DNA of 64,000 nucleotides from assembly GCA_000403335.2 (NCBI GenBank), contig KE159628.1, forward strand, positions 851,263 to 915,262, given 5' to 3'. The notes below the pieces were generated by a model. The model worked only from the letters and a program-made list of their open reading frames with translations, was not told where the DNA came from and made no database searches. The position numbers were made by a program, and so were the translations under genes. Origin of the DNA: Lachnospiraceae bacterium MD335. GTDB taxonomy: Bacteria; Bacillota; Clostridia; Lachnospirales; Lachnospiraceae. How positions within the stretch are numbered: position 1 is the first letter of the stretch; the number at the start of each line of letters is the position of its first letter. Of the stretch, positions 9,235-16,946 are shown piece after piece.

Positions 9235-10104
9235 TTAGGCTTCAATGCCCGCATCAGCGAGCATTTTTTTAAGTTTGGCGATTTCGGCAGCACTGTCGGC
9301 AAGTTTAGCGGCGTTGTCGGCAAGTTTAGCAGCATTGTCGGCAAGTTTGGCGTCCTTGTCAGCCAACTGTGCGCTCTGCTCCGCTATGCGGATTTTAAAT
9401 TCGACGATTTCAGGAGCCAAAAGTTCCTTTAATTCTTCACACATATGATCACCCTCCTGTATCAATTTCTTAAACAGTTCAATATTTGCCTGCGATGTAA
9501 CATTCATGACGGAATTTGCGTTTCTTTTGTCCTCATAATCCTTGAGCTCCGAATAATTATAAAGGAGTTTATGCGCACGCTCCCGGCTCATAGTCCGTGT
9601 CAGGGACGTAACCCACACGTGGATTTCCTCATTTAACTCTTTCGTCACAAGAATCTGCATCGGAAACAGCATTCCGTCAATCCGGTAAATACCGTTTGTC
9701 TTTTCGGTTACGGTGTATTTCTCACCAAGTTGTTTCAAAAGCTTTACCGGTTTCTGCTCCCTGACAAGGGAAACCGTAATGTCCGTGTCAATGATTTCTT
9801 CAATATTTCCCGCCTCTGCCTTATACAGGCACGCATAGGATAATGCTTTGTAAAATGTGCCCATATTTACATCATCATTCGGCGATTTGTATTCAAAAAT
9901 ATTGTTGCCCAAAAAGAAATCACCAATCTCATTTTTGATAATAACATGCGGTTTTTTCTTGATTACCAAAAAATCAATTTTAAGCGGCATCTTACTTAAA
10001 TTATGCTCACGCTCGTAAATAAGGTCCTTCTTATTCTCCCGCAATTCCAACTCCATAGCGGAGCAAAAAGCGGGGTGCCACTGTATTGTATTGTCAATTT
10101 CCAA
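9235..10104 (-). CDS. PD-(D/E)XK-like nuclease-fold protein with C-terminal coiled-coil repeats
   Basis: A 289-residue protein. The start (DNTIQWHPAFCSAMELELRE) and the core KIDFLVIKKK ... NIFEYKSP fit a PD-(D/E)XK nuclease-like fold, with Asp in KIDFLVI and the E-x-K of EYK as presumed catalytic residues. Proteins of this pattern are common and multicopy in Lachnospiraceae and are sometimes mislabelled as 3-isopropylmalate dehydrogenase; nothing here supports that name. Residues from about 245 are seven-residue repeats (AKLADNA) predicted to form a coiled coil, encoded by 21-base DNA repeats. It is flanked by a strong terminator and stands alone. The function is unknown; a relation to transposase-associated Rpn/YhgA-like nucleases is only a possibility. 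Confidence 0.7.
   Translation of the reverse strand: MEIDNTIQWHPAFCSAMELELRENKKDLIYEREHNLSKMPLKIDFLVIKKKPHVIIKNEIGDFFLGNNIFEYKSPNDDVNMGTFYKALSYACLYKAEAGNIEEIIDTDITVSLVREQKPVKLLKQLGEKYTVTEKTNGIYRIDGMLFPMQILVTKELNEEIHVWVTSLTRTMSRERAHKLLYNYSELKDYEDKRNANSVMNVTSQANIELFKKLIQEGDHMCEELKELLAPEIVEFKIRIAEQSAQLADKDAKLADNAAKLADNAAKLADSAAEIAKLKKMLADAGIEA
9271..9363 (-). repeat. In-frame 21-base tandem repeats
   Basis: Three 21-base units (9301-9321, 9322-9342, 9343-9363), each beginning AAGTTT on the plus strand, plus a related 30-base unit at 9271-9300. They encode AKLADNA-type heptads at the C-terminus of the minus-strand gene. The length is a multiple of three, so copy-number change would keep the frame. 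Confidence 0.8.
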
Positions 10105-10363
10105 TCCGTATTATTCCCCTTTTCTTTTGTTCTTTTAGTATACCATATGAAAACCAGGCACGCAATCAAATCATGGGCACGGGAATAACAGGTAAAACCA
10201 ACAGATTATATAAAACATATCAAAAAATAAATTTCCCGTATCGTAAATGTTGTTAAAATTTGAAATACATGATAAACTGAAATTGGCAATAAACACCGAT
10301 AAAATAGAAACAAGTTGTTAAATTTTTGTCTATTTTTATTTTTGATTAATAGGAGGAAATACT

Positions 10364-11590
10364 ATGCATGGTAATGTAATCGTAGGTCAGTCCGGAGGTC
10401 CGACATCGGTCATCAACTCAAGCCTTGTGGGCGTATTCAAAACAGCCAAGGACCGCGGTGCAGGAAAAGTTTACGGTATGCTGCACGGCGTAAAGGGACT
10501 GCTCGACAGGCAGTATGTGGACTTGTCGGAGCACATCAAGTCGGACTTGGACATTGATTTGCTAAAGCGCACCCCTTCGTCATTCCTCGGCTCCTGCCGT
10601 TTTAAGCTTCCCGAAATTAAAGACGGAAAGGAAGTTTATGACAAGATTTTTGAGATACTGGAAGAACTGGACATTGAGGCATTCTTCTATATCGGCGGAA
10701 ACGATTCGATGGATACGATTAAGAAACTGTCTGACTACGCGATTTTGATTAGCAGCGACATTAAGTTCATTGGGGTGCCCAAAACCATCGATAACGACCT
10801 TGCATGTACCGACCACACGCCGGGCTATGGCAGTGCGGCAAAGTATATCGCAGCGGTTACAAAGGAAATCATCCGCGACGGACTTGTTTACGACTATCCG
10901 GTAATTTCAATTATTGAGGTTATGGGGCGCAATGCCGGCTGGCTTACGGCTGCGACGGCGCTTGCCGCAGGCGAAGACTGCGAGGGCGTAGATTTGATTT
11001 ATCTTCCAGAGGTTGCGTTTGACATAGACAAGTTTATGAATAAAGTAAAAGAATTGAGTCAAAACGGACGTTCTGTCGTGATTGCCGTTTCGGAAGGTAT
11101 CAAGACAGCGGACGGAAAATATGTGTTTGAGCTTGCCGATCATGTGGAGTTCGTGGACGCGTTCGGTCACAAACAGCTTCAGGGTACCGCGAAGTTCCTT
11201 GCGGACAGAATTGCCGCGGAAATGAAGGTAAAAACACGTGCAATCGAGTTAAGCTCGCTGCAAAGATGCGCTGCGCACATGACGTCGCGTGTTGATATTA
11301 CGGAGGCATTCCAGGTTGGCGGCGCCGCAGTAAAGGCTGCATTCGAGGGTGACACAGGCAAGGTTGTCGTGCTTGACCGCGTTTCGGAGGACCCTTATAT
11401 CTGCACGACAAGCACGCAGGATGTACATAAGATTGCCAATATCGAGAAGAAAGTGCCGCTTGAGTGGATTACGCAGGACGGTACCTTTGTATCGGATGAG
11501 CTTGTGCACTATATCACACCGCTCATTCAGGCGGAGCTTTCGCCGATGATGGTAGACGGAAGACCGAGACATTTGAGACTGATGAGATAG
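10364..11590 (+). CDS. 6-phosphofructokinase, pyrophosphate-type signature
   Basis: A 408-residue cytoplasmic glycolytic enzyme that phosphorylates fructose 6-phosphate to the 1,6-bisphosphate. The N-terminus GNVIVGQSGGPTSVIN is the phosphate-donor loop. At residues 111-115 the sequence is GGNDS and at 139-145 PKTIDND, the catalytic Asp-bearing loop. In the PFK family, Asp after the GG-D/N pair together with Lys in PKTIDND marks pyrophosphate-using enzymes, whereas ATP enzymes have Gly at both places; D114 and K140 therefore suggest the donor is PPi. The length, longer than the 320 residues of the ATP-type, agrees. The ribosome site AGGAGG is well placed, and a strong terminator follows. Monocistronic. 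Confidence 0.9.
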   Translation: MHGNVIVGQSGGPTSVINSSLVGVFKTAKDRGAGKVYGMLHGVKGLLDRQYVDLSEHIKSDLDIDLLKRTPSSFLGSCRFKLPEIKDGKEVYDKIFEILEELDIEAFFYIGGNDSMDTIKKLSDYAILISSDIKFIGVPKTIDNDLACTDHTPGYGSAAKYIAAVTKEIIRDGLVYDYPVISIIEVMGRNAGWLTAATALAAGEDCEGVDLIYLPEVAFDIDKFMNKVKELSQNGRSVVIAVSEGIKTADGKYVFELADHVEFVDAFGHKQLQGTAKFLADRIAAEMKVKTRAIELSSLQRCAAHMTSRVDITEAFQVGGAAVKAAFEGDTGKVVVLDRVSEDPYICTTSTQDVHKIANIEKKVPLEWITQDGTFVSDELVHYITPLIQAELSPMMVDGRPRHLRLMR

Positions 11591-11601
11591 ATAAAATAAA
11601 A

Positions 11602-11651
11602 AGAATGCCGGGTATCTGTTGTTAGACAATAGATACCCGGCATTCTTTTTT
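11602..11651 (+). terminator. Strong intrinsic terminator of the phosphofructokinase gene
   Basis: A perfect 16-base stem pairs AGAATGCCGGGTATCT (11602-11617) with its complement at 11631-11646, followed by a T run to 11651. The opposite strand also ends in an A/T-rich run, so it may stop folD transcription as well. Confidence 0.93.
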
Positions 11652-11658
11652 ATGCTCA

Positions 11659-11738
11659 GCCCCATGCAAAGGAAGTATGCCGCTAAAGCGGCGCATGGGG
11701 CGCGCGGCGAGTAGTGGAGAAGGTCATTCCCCTACTCG
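11659..11738. repeat. Nested palindromes downstream of folD
   Basis: GCCCCATGC (11659-11667) pairs with GCATGGGGC (11693-11701) and encloses a second hairpin, GCCGCT-AA-AGCGGC (11679-11692). A third stem pairs CGAGTAG (11708-11714) with CTACTCG (11732-11738). There is no T run directly after any of these. The GC-rich inner hairpin resembles the one at 3778-3801, so a dispersed REP-like element is possible. Confidence 0.6.
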
Positions 11739-11747
11739 ATTCTGTTG

Positions 11748-12584
11748 TTATTCCACAGAGCTGACGCAGTTATACATCAGCATTGCAATCGTCATCGGTC
11801 CGACGCCGCCGGGAACGGGCGTAATGGCGCTCGTGTGCGGAGCAACCTTTTCAAAATCAACATCGCCGCAGAGCTTGTTATTCTCATCTCTGTGAATGCC
11901 GACGTCAATGACAACAGCGCCTTCCTTTATATAGCTTTCATCGACAAACTTCGGCTTTCCGATTGCCACCACCAAAATATCCGCCTGCTTTGTGATTTCC
12001 TTAATATCCTGCGTGCGCGAATGGCATACGGTAACTGTGCCGTTTTCCCGCAGAAGCAAAAGGGACATCGGTTTTCCGACAATGTTGCTCCTGCCGATGA
12101 CAACACAGTGCTTTCCGGCAATTTCTACGCCTGAGCGTTTTAAAAGCTGGATAATGCCAAGCGGTGTGCAGGATACATACCCCTTGCTGCCGACACACAG
12201 CGCACCGACATTCTTTTCGTTAAAACCATCCACATCCTTTTCGGGCGCGATAGTTTGGATAACCATTTCCTCATCAATCTGTTTCGGAAGCGGGAGCTGT
12301 ACAAGAATACCGTTTACCTTGTCATCGGCGTTTAGTTTCTTTACGAGGTCTAAAAGCTCATCCTGCGTCGTTTCCTCGGGCAGTTCATAGGCGAGCGATT
12401 CAATGCCGATATAGGCGCACGCCTTCTTCTTGTTGCCGACGTATACGCTTGACGCAGGGTCGCTGCCCACCTGTATCACGGCAAGGCAGATGCTTTTCCC
12501 CTGCGCTTTGAGGGCAGTTACCTTGTCCCTTAATTCGTCCTTGATTTCCTGTGAGATTTTTTTTCCGTCAATCAGTTGGTACAT
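11748..12584 (-). CDS. folD: Bifunctional methylenetetrahydrofolate dehydrogenase / cyclohydrolase
   Basis: A 278-residue cytoplasmic enzyme of one-carbon metabolism that interconverts 5,10-methylene-, methenyl- and 10-formyl-tetrahydrofolate with NADP. Visible family motifs are the active-site region SVYVGNKKKACAYIGI, GILVQLPLPKQ, the nucleotide-binding GRSNIVGKPMSLLLL and the C-terminal PVPGGVGPMTIAMLM. The length is normal for FolD. The ribosome site AAGGAGAAT precedes the ATG. It starts 17 bases after the stop of the LRR membrane-protein gene on the same strand, so the two are probably co-transcribed, although no functional link is apparent. Confidence 0.97.
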   Translation of the reverse strand: MYQLIDGKKISQEIKDELRDKVTALKAQGKSICLAVIQVGSDPASSVYVGNKKKACAYIGIESLAYELPEETTQDELLDLVKKLNADDKVNGILVQLPLPKQIDEEMVIQTIAPEKDVDGFNEKNVGALCVGSKGYVSCTPLGIIQLLKRSGVEIAGKHCVVIGRSNIVGKPMSLLLLRENGTVTVCHSRTQDIKEITKQADILVVAIGKPKFVDESYIKEGAVVIDVGIHRDENNKLCGDVDFEKVAPHTSAITPVPGGVGPMTIAMLMYNCVSSVE

Positions 12585-12601
12585 GCTGCAATTCTCCTTT
12601 T

Positions 12602-14641
12602 CTATTTAATCATGATGGCATCCAATCCCGCCGTATCGGAAATCGGGTTGGATTCACAAACAACCGCCTGCAGCTTCTCAAGCTCCTTGAGCGGTGCAAG
12701 CGAGGTCACATAGTTGTCCGTGATGTTAAGAAGCTTTAAGTTTTTCATTTGCGCCGCAAATTCCACGCTGTTTATGGTTAAATCCTCAAGCATGAGTTCT
12801 TCCATGCCGTGCAGGTTTGCAAGTGCGCTTTGAAGCGCTTCGACATCAATATCCTCGCGGTCCGACCACTGGTCCGTGCTGTACTTGTAAATTTGGGAGT
12901 TGTTCATGTCGAGCAGGCGCAGACGTTCATTTGCCGCAATACTGTCCGGATCTATCATAAACGACGTATATTCAAGATGCAATTCCTCAAGGTTTGGCAT
13001 GTTGATAATCGGATGAATGCCGCTCCAAAGATAGCTGGAATAGAAATCCAGGTATTCAAGTCCCTCAGCCTCTGAAATCTGCTGTATCATTTCCGGTGAA
13101 ACAGAACTGTTTATCACGGATAAAGAGCGCAGGTTCGGCAGAGACAAAAGTGCATTGGTGCTGCCAAAATCGCCGTATCCGCCGTCATCAATCGTCAGTT
13201 CTTCCACATTTGTCATGTATTTCAGATTGCCAAAGCTCTCGAAATTTCCGAGATAAAGCTTTGTGACGTTGCTAAGCGCCGACAAATCCGGCATATCGGA
13301 GTCGTCAAAGTCAAAGCTTGTCATTAAACCAAACTCCCTAAGCCCTGTTAAATCTTTCACAAACTCGTAATCCGCCGTCTCATAATTTTTCAGCAGGTAT
13401 AGCTTCTCAAGTCCCGTACATGCCGCAAGCGGATTAAAATCGAGAACCTTGCTGCCAACAATGGTAAGCTCCTTTAGGTTGTCGAACTTTGTCAGAAAGC
13501 TTACGTCCCGCAGCGAGTTTGACTCGATGGAGAGTGATTCGAGCTGCGTTGCCTGATACAATGCGGACAAGTCATCAATATAGTCTCCATCCTCAATGGT
13601 TAAATGTTTCAGGTTCGGAAGGTCCAAAATGCCGGAAACATCCGAGAGCATGCCGCAGTCGATATAAAGACGTTCAACATTAGTAAACGCACTCAGATCC
13701 GAAATGGAAAATTTGACATCATACAGACCAAGCTCCGTAAGCTGAGACGGGTTAACCGCGTTTTCAATATCGCTGATATATCCGTCGTAATAGAGCGTGT
13801 GCAGTTTGTCAAGACCGTCCAAATTTAAATTGCCGTAGAAGGCTTCCTCTAAGTAAAGCTCTTCAAGATTTACAAAGCAGGTCAAATCTTCGCTCATATC
13901 ACACTTTTGTGAGGCAGGGTAAACCGTTCCGCCCGTGCCGTCCGACAACACATAATCCACCGCCATATAATCGTAGCCTGCCTCATATATACGAAGCGAA
14001 ACGAGCTGTTCGGAGTCATCTGCGGTAAGCGCACTGCTGTCTTTTTCAAAAATAAAACACATCATCTGTGCGAAAAATTCCGACTGCGGAACCGTTATGG
14101 CAGCCGTTTCCTGTATGGGCTGCGTGTCATCATATGCATTGTCGTCCGCGGTATAACCGCCGGCTCTTCTGTTATCCGTATCCTCTTTTGAGGCGGTATG
14201 ATAGCGGTTGGCGGATGCCGTGAAAAAACGCATGACAAGGGGAATTAAAATTGTCAAAAACACAATCAGAAGCGCGGCGCATATAATCAGTATTTTGCTG
14301 TTTGATTTGGGACGTTCGTCCCCGTAGCGCTCCCGCCTTTGTGCGGTGATTTCAGCAAAGCTTGGAGTGGAAGCATTGTACTGCTGCTGGTTTAAATATT
14401 GTTCATAAGGTCTTAAATTCTGCGCGGACGCAGCTCCCGAAGCGGTACTGCCCTGTCCGGTGTTGGAAGACTGGTACCGGGCACGGGAGCTTTCGCCTGT
14501 GTCTGCGGTTGTACCTGTGGATGTGGTCGTATAGGAAGACCTGCCAAAGGATTCGTTGTAGCCGCAGTCAGGACAGGTAAGCACTCCGTTTACCTTACCC
14601 ATTTTTGCGCTGCAAAGAGGGCATTTTTTTTGAAATGGCAT
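12602..14641 (-). CDS. Membrane protein with N-terminal zinc ribbon and extracellular leucine-rich repeats
   Basis: A 679-residue protein. Residues 7-26 form a zinc ribbon (CPLC ... CPDC). A Ser/Thr/Gln-rich linker leads to one transmembrane helix at about 115-138 (ILIICAALLIVFLTILIPLV). The rest, from about residue 220, is a series of leucine-rich repeats of the internalin-like/SDS22 kind (for example LYIDCGMLSDVSGILDLPNL, LSNVTKLYLGNFESFGNLKY). The topology predicted is zinc ribbon in the cytoplasm and LRR arc outside. There is no N-terminal signal peptide and no wall-sorting motif. It lies directly upstream of folD. The family pairs a housekeeping-like ribbon with a protein-binding surface; its partner and function are unknown. 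Confidence 0.85.
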   Translation of the reverse strand: MPFQKKCPLCSAKMGKVNGVLTCPDCGYNESFGRSSYTTTSTGTTADTGESSRARYQSSNTGQGSTASGAASAQNLRPYEQYLNQQQYNASTPSFAEITAQRRERYGDERPKSNSKILIICAALLIVFLTILIPLVMRFFTASANRYHTASKEDTDNRRAGGYTADDNAYDDTQPIQETAAITVPQSEFFAQMMCFIFEKDSSALTADDSEQLVSLRIYEAGYDYMAVDYVLSDGTGGTVYPASQKCDMSEDLTCFVNLEELYLEEAFYGNLNLDGLDKLHTLYYDGYISDIENAVNPSQLTELGLYDVKFSISDLSAFTNVERLYIDCGMLSDVSGILDLPNLKHLTIEDGDYIDDLSALYQATQLESLSIESNSLRDVSFLTKFDNLKELTIVGSKVLDFNPLAACTGLEKLYLLKNYETADYEFVKDLTGLREFGLMTSFDFDDSDMPDLSALSNVTKLYLGNFESFGNLKYMTNVEELTIDDGGYGDFGSTNALLSLPNLRSLSVINSSVSPEMIQQISEAEGLEYLDFYSSYLWSGIHPIINMPNLEELHLEYTSFMIDPDSIAANERLRLLDMNNSQIYKYSTDQWSDREDIDVEALQSALANLHGMEELMLEDLTINSVEFAAQMKNLKLLNITDNYVTSLAPLKELEKLQAVVCESNPISDTAGLDAIMIK

Positions 14642-14743
14642 AGGTATATCGTTCCTTTCGTAATAATTTCCGGTCGTTCTTTTTCAGTATAGCATACATT
14701 GGATGGGTTTGCATTAAATAATGAAAGAAATACACCTTGCACA

Positions 14744-14772
14744 TTGCCAATACCCCCTGATTATGCTATGAT
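14744..14772 (+). promoter_or_regulatory. Likely promoter of the diguanylate cyclase / binding-protein pair
   Basis: TTGCCA (14744-14749) and TATGAT (14767-14772) are separated by exactly 17 bases, about 50 bases upstream of the GGDEF gene. Both boxes differ from consensus at one or two positions. No c-di-GMP riboswitch fold was recognised in the leader. Confidence 0.55.
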
Positions 14773-14821
14773 AAGATAAATAAAAGTTTCACAATCTCGA
14801 TGACAGGGGGATAAGCATTTA

Positions 14822-16069
14822 ATGGAAACAAATGGAAGTATCCGAAAAAAGCTTCTTCCGATAGTTATATTTCCGATTATTTTATTGAGCTGTCTGATTA
14901 CGGTGACCGGTGTGACATTGTTTTACGGTTTTTATACGCAGAGTATTCGAAATGAACTGGTATCGACCACGGATACGCTGCTGGACTGCCTGAATTTTGC
15001 GATAAGCGGAGATTATCGCTACGAAAATGAGATGCTGCTCAAGGGAGATTTAAATATCACGGATTCCACAATGCTTTTGCGGATTAAGGAACAGTCACAG
15101 ATTGATACGACTTTCTTTTGGGATGATTTGCGTATCATGACGACGATAGAGGACGAATACGGTGTTTCTGCCGTAGGCACAAAGGCGGGCAATGAGGTGA
15201 AGAACGTCGTATTAAAGCAGGGACAGCGGTATTTTTCAAAGAATTTGACAATAAACGGCGACATGTACATTGGATATTATGTCCCGCTTAAAAATACCAG
15301 CGGTGAGGTTGTAGGCATGATTTTTGCCGGAAAACAGAAGGATTTGGTATATGAGAAAATAACAGAAGTTATTATATGGTTTGCTGTATTTTCCGTTATT
15401 ATGATTGTTGTTTCTATTGTTATTACACTAAAATTCTCGTCGAGTATGATAGCGGATATTAACAGCATCAATCGTTTCCTGAAAGCGATTTCGGAAGGAA
15501 ATCTGAGGTCGACGCTCGGAAACCGCGTTGTGAACCGCAATGACGAAATCGGTTCCATCGGACTTTGTGCGCTGAAAATGCGGGATAATCTTCAGAAGCT
15601 GATTGAACGGGATGCGCTGACAGAGCTATACAACAGAAGAAGCGGTCATAATATGCTTTCAGCAATCTCACAGAGGAATGAGCTGTACTGTGTTGTTATG
15701 TGTGATATTGATTTTTTTAAGAAAGTCAATGATACTTATGGGCATGATGCGGGAGACTACGTACTTCAGCAAGTATCCAGGTTAATTAAGAATAATGTTT
15801 CGGACTACGGTTTTGCAAGCCGTTGGGGCGGAGAGGAATTTTTACTGGTGTATAAGCTTGGATATGAGGATACGGTTGCGAAAACCCGGCTGCTGCGTGA
15901 AAGTATTTTAGCGCATGATTTTACATACGAAGGTACGAAAATGATTATAACAATGACGTTCGGCGTTGCAGACGGAACGGAGTACATCCGGTATGAAAAT
16001 GTGATTAAGAAAGCGGACGAAAAGCTTTATGTAGGTAAAAACAATGGAAGAAATCAAGTCGTTGCATAG
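14822..16069 (+). CDS. Membrane diguanylate cyclase with extracellular Cache-type sensor
   Basis: A 415-residue enzyme making cyclic di-GMP from GTP. A first transmembrane helix at about 15-40 is followed by an extracellular Cache-like sensor (about 45-170, containing IGYYVPLKNTSGEVVGMIFA), a second helix at about 178-203 and a HAMP-like linker. The GGDEF domain occupies about 260-412, with NDTYGHDAGDYVL and the active-site GGEEF at 336-340. The product-inhibition RxxD site is absent: the positions nine and six residues before GGEEF are Ser and Gly. The enzyme should therefore be active and not feedback-inhibited at this site. The ribosome site is a G-rich AGGGGG. The next gene, a binding lipoprotein, begins 12 bases after the stop, suggesting that lipoprotein may present a ligand to this sensor. 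Confidence 0.9.
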   Translation: METNGSIRKKLLPIVIFPIILLSCLITVTGVTLFYGFYTQSIRNELVSTTDTLLDCLNFAISGDYRYENEMLLKGDLNITDSTMLLRIKEQSQIDTTFFWDDLRIMTTIEDEYGVSAVGTKAGNEVKNVVLKQGQRYFSKNLTINGDMYIGYYVPLKNTSGEVVGMIFAGKQKDLVYEKITEVIIWFAVFSVIMIVVSIVITLKFSSSMIADINSINRFLKAISEGNLRSTLGNRVVNRNDEIGSIGLCALKMRDNLQKLIERDALTELYNRRSGHNMLSAISQRNELYCVVMCDIDFFKKVNDTYGHDAGDYVLQQVSRLIKNNVSDYGFASRWGGEEFLLVYKLGYEDTVAKTRLLRESILAHDFTYEGTKMIITMTFGVADGTEYIRYENVIKKADEKLYVGKNNGRNQVVA

Positions 16070-16081
16070 CGGGAGGTATTT

Positions 16082-16876
16082 ATGAAGAACGCTTTCAGAA
16101 AATCAATTTTCATGGCTGCAATCGTCTGCTTGATTATGATAATGTCAGGCTGTGGGGAAGAAGCAGTCGCCAATACAGTCAATTCGCTTGATGACCTGAG
16201 CGGAAAGAAGATCGGCGTACAGCGCAAAACGACGGGGGACATTTATGCCAGTGACATTGAAGATGCCGAAGTTGTACGTTTTAATAGAGGGATCGATGCG
16301 GTGACAGCATTAAAAAAGGGCGTTATTGATGCGGTGATTATCGACGATGAGCCCGCGAAGGTGTTTGTGGAGGAAGTCAGCGGTCTAACGCTTTTGGATG
16401 AGCCTTTTGCGGAGGAGGAATACGGAATTGCGGTCAGTAAGGATAATCCGGAGCTTTTAAAAGACATTAATGCTGCGTTGGAAAAGCTTGAAAAGGACGG
16501 AACGCTGGATCACATTAGGGATGCCTGGATTATGGGAGAGGCAAAGGTTACTGCCTATGAGGGACAGGACAAGGATTCGTATGCGGACGGCGTTTTGAAA
16601 ATGATTACGAACGCGGAGTTTCCGCCGTATGAAAATATTACGGAGGACGGGCAGATTGTGGGAATTGATATTGACATTATGAAAGCAGTCTGCGACGAAC
16701 TGGATATGAAGCTTGAAGTGGAAAATACGGCGTTTGATTCAGTGATTGTGTCCGTGGAGAGAGGCATGTCGTCCGCGGCGGCTTCCGGCATCACGATTAC
16801 GCCGGAGCGGTTGGAGCATGTGGATTTTTCCAATCCGTATACGACGGCAAAACAGGTGGTTATTGTGCGCGAATAA
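16082..16876 (+). CDS. Circularly permuted amino-acid-type (SBP_bac_3) binding lipoprotein
   Basis: A 264-residue lipoprotein: signal peptide with lipobox MSGC (Cys24). The mature part holds both halves of a family-3 solute-binding protein but in reversed order. Residues about 35-150 match what is normally the second half (SLDDLSGKKIGVQ, TTGDIYASDIE, AVIIDDEPAK, DEPFAEEEYGIAV, then EKDGTLDHIRDAW). Residues about 172-264 match the normal first half (LKMITNAEFPPYE, GQIVGIDIDIMKAVCDEL, TPERLEHVDFSNPYTTAKQVVIVR) and the gene stops there. A linker of about 20 residues joins the old C-terminus to the old N-terminus. All the usual ligand-pocket elements remain, so this looks like a working permutant and not a fragment. 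No permease or ATPase is adjacent. It is likely co-transcribed with the Cache-GGDEF protein upstream. Confidence 0.85.
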   Translation: MKNAFRKSIFMAAIVCLIMIMSGCGEEAVANTVNSLDDLSGKKIGVQRKTTGDIYASDIEDAEVVRFNRGIDAVTALKKGVIDAVIIDDEPAKVFVEEVSGLTLLDEPFAEEEYGIAVSKDNPELLKDINAALEKLEKDGTLDHIRDAWIMGEAKVTAYEGQDKDSYADGVLKMITNAEFPPYENITEDGQIVGIDIDIMKAVCDELDMKLEVENTAFDSVIVSVERGMSSAAASGITITPERLEHVDFSNPYTTAKQVVIVRE

Positions 16877-16892
16877 ATTGGGTATGTGGTTA

Positions 16893-16927
16893 TAAGCCGT
16901 TTGGCGCTGTGGCGCCGGCGGCTTTTT
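16893..16927 (+). terminator. Terminator (possible attenuator) before the protease gene
   Basis: A GC-rich hairpin (AAGCCG...GGCGC, loop TGT, GGCGCC...CGGCTT) with a few G-T pairs is followed by TTTTT at 16923-16927. It ends only about 20 bases before the start codon of the protease gene, so it both closes the upstream operon and sits where it could limit read-through into the next gene. Confidence 0.75.
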
Positions 16928-16946
16928 GAAAAGGAACGGGTTTGTA

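Noticed and set aside
9301-9363. CRISPR-like array
   Set aside because: The 21-base units are contiguous without spacers and lie in frame inside a coding region.
9235-10104. The name 3-isopropylmalate dehydrogenase for this protein type
   Set aside because: No dehydrogenase motifs are present; the sequence shows a PD-(D/E)XK-like pattern and a coiled-coil tail.
14642-14821. c-di-GMP riboswitch upstream of the diguanylate cyclase gene
   Set aside because: The promoter found leaves a leader of only about 45 bases, too short for the aptamer, and no matching fold is seen.
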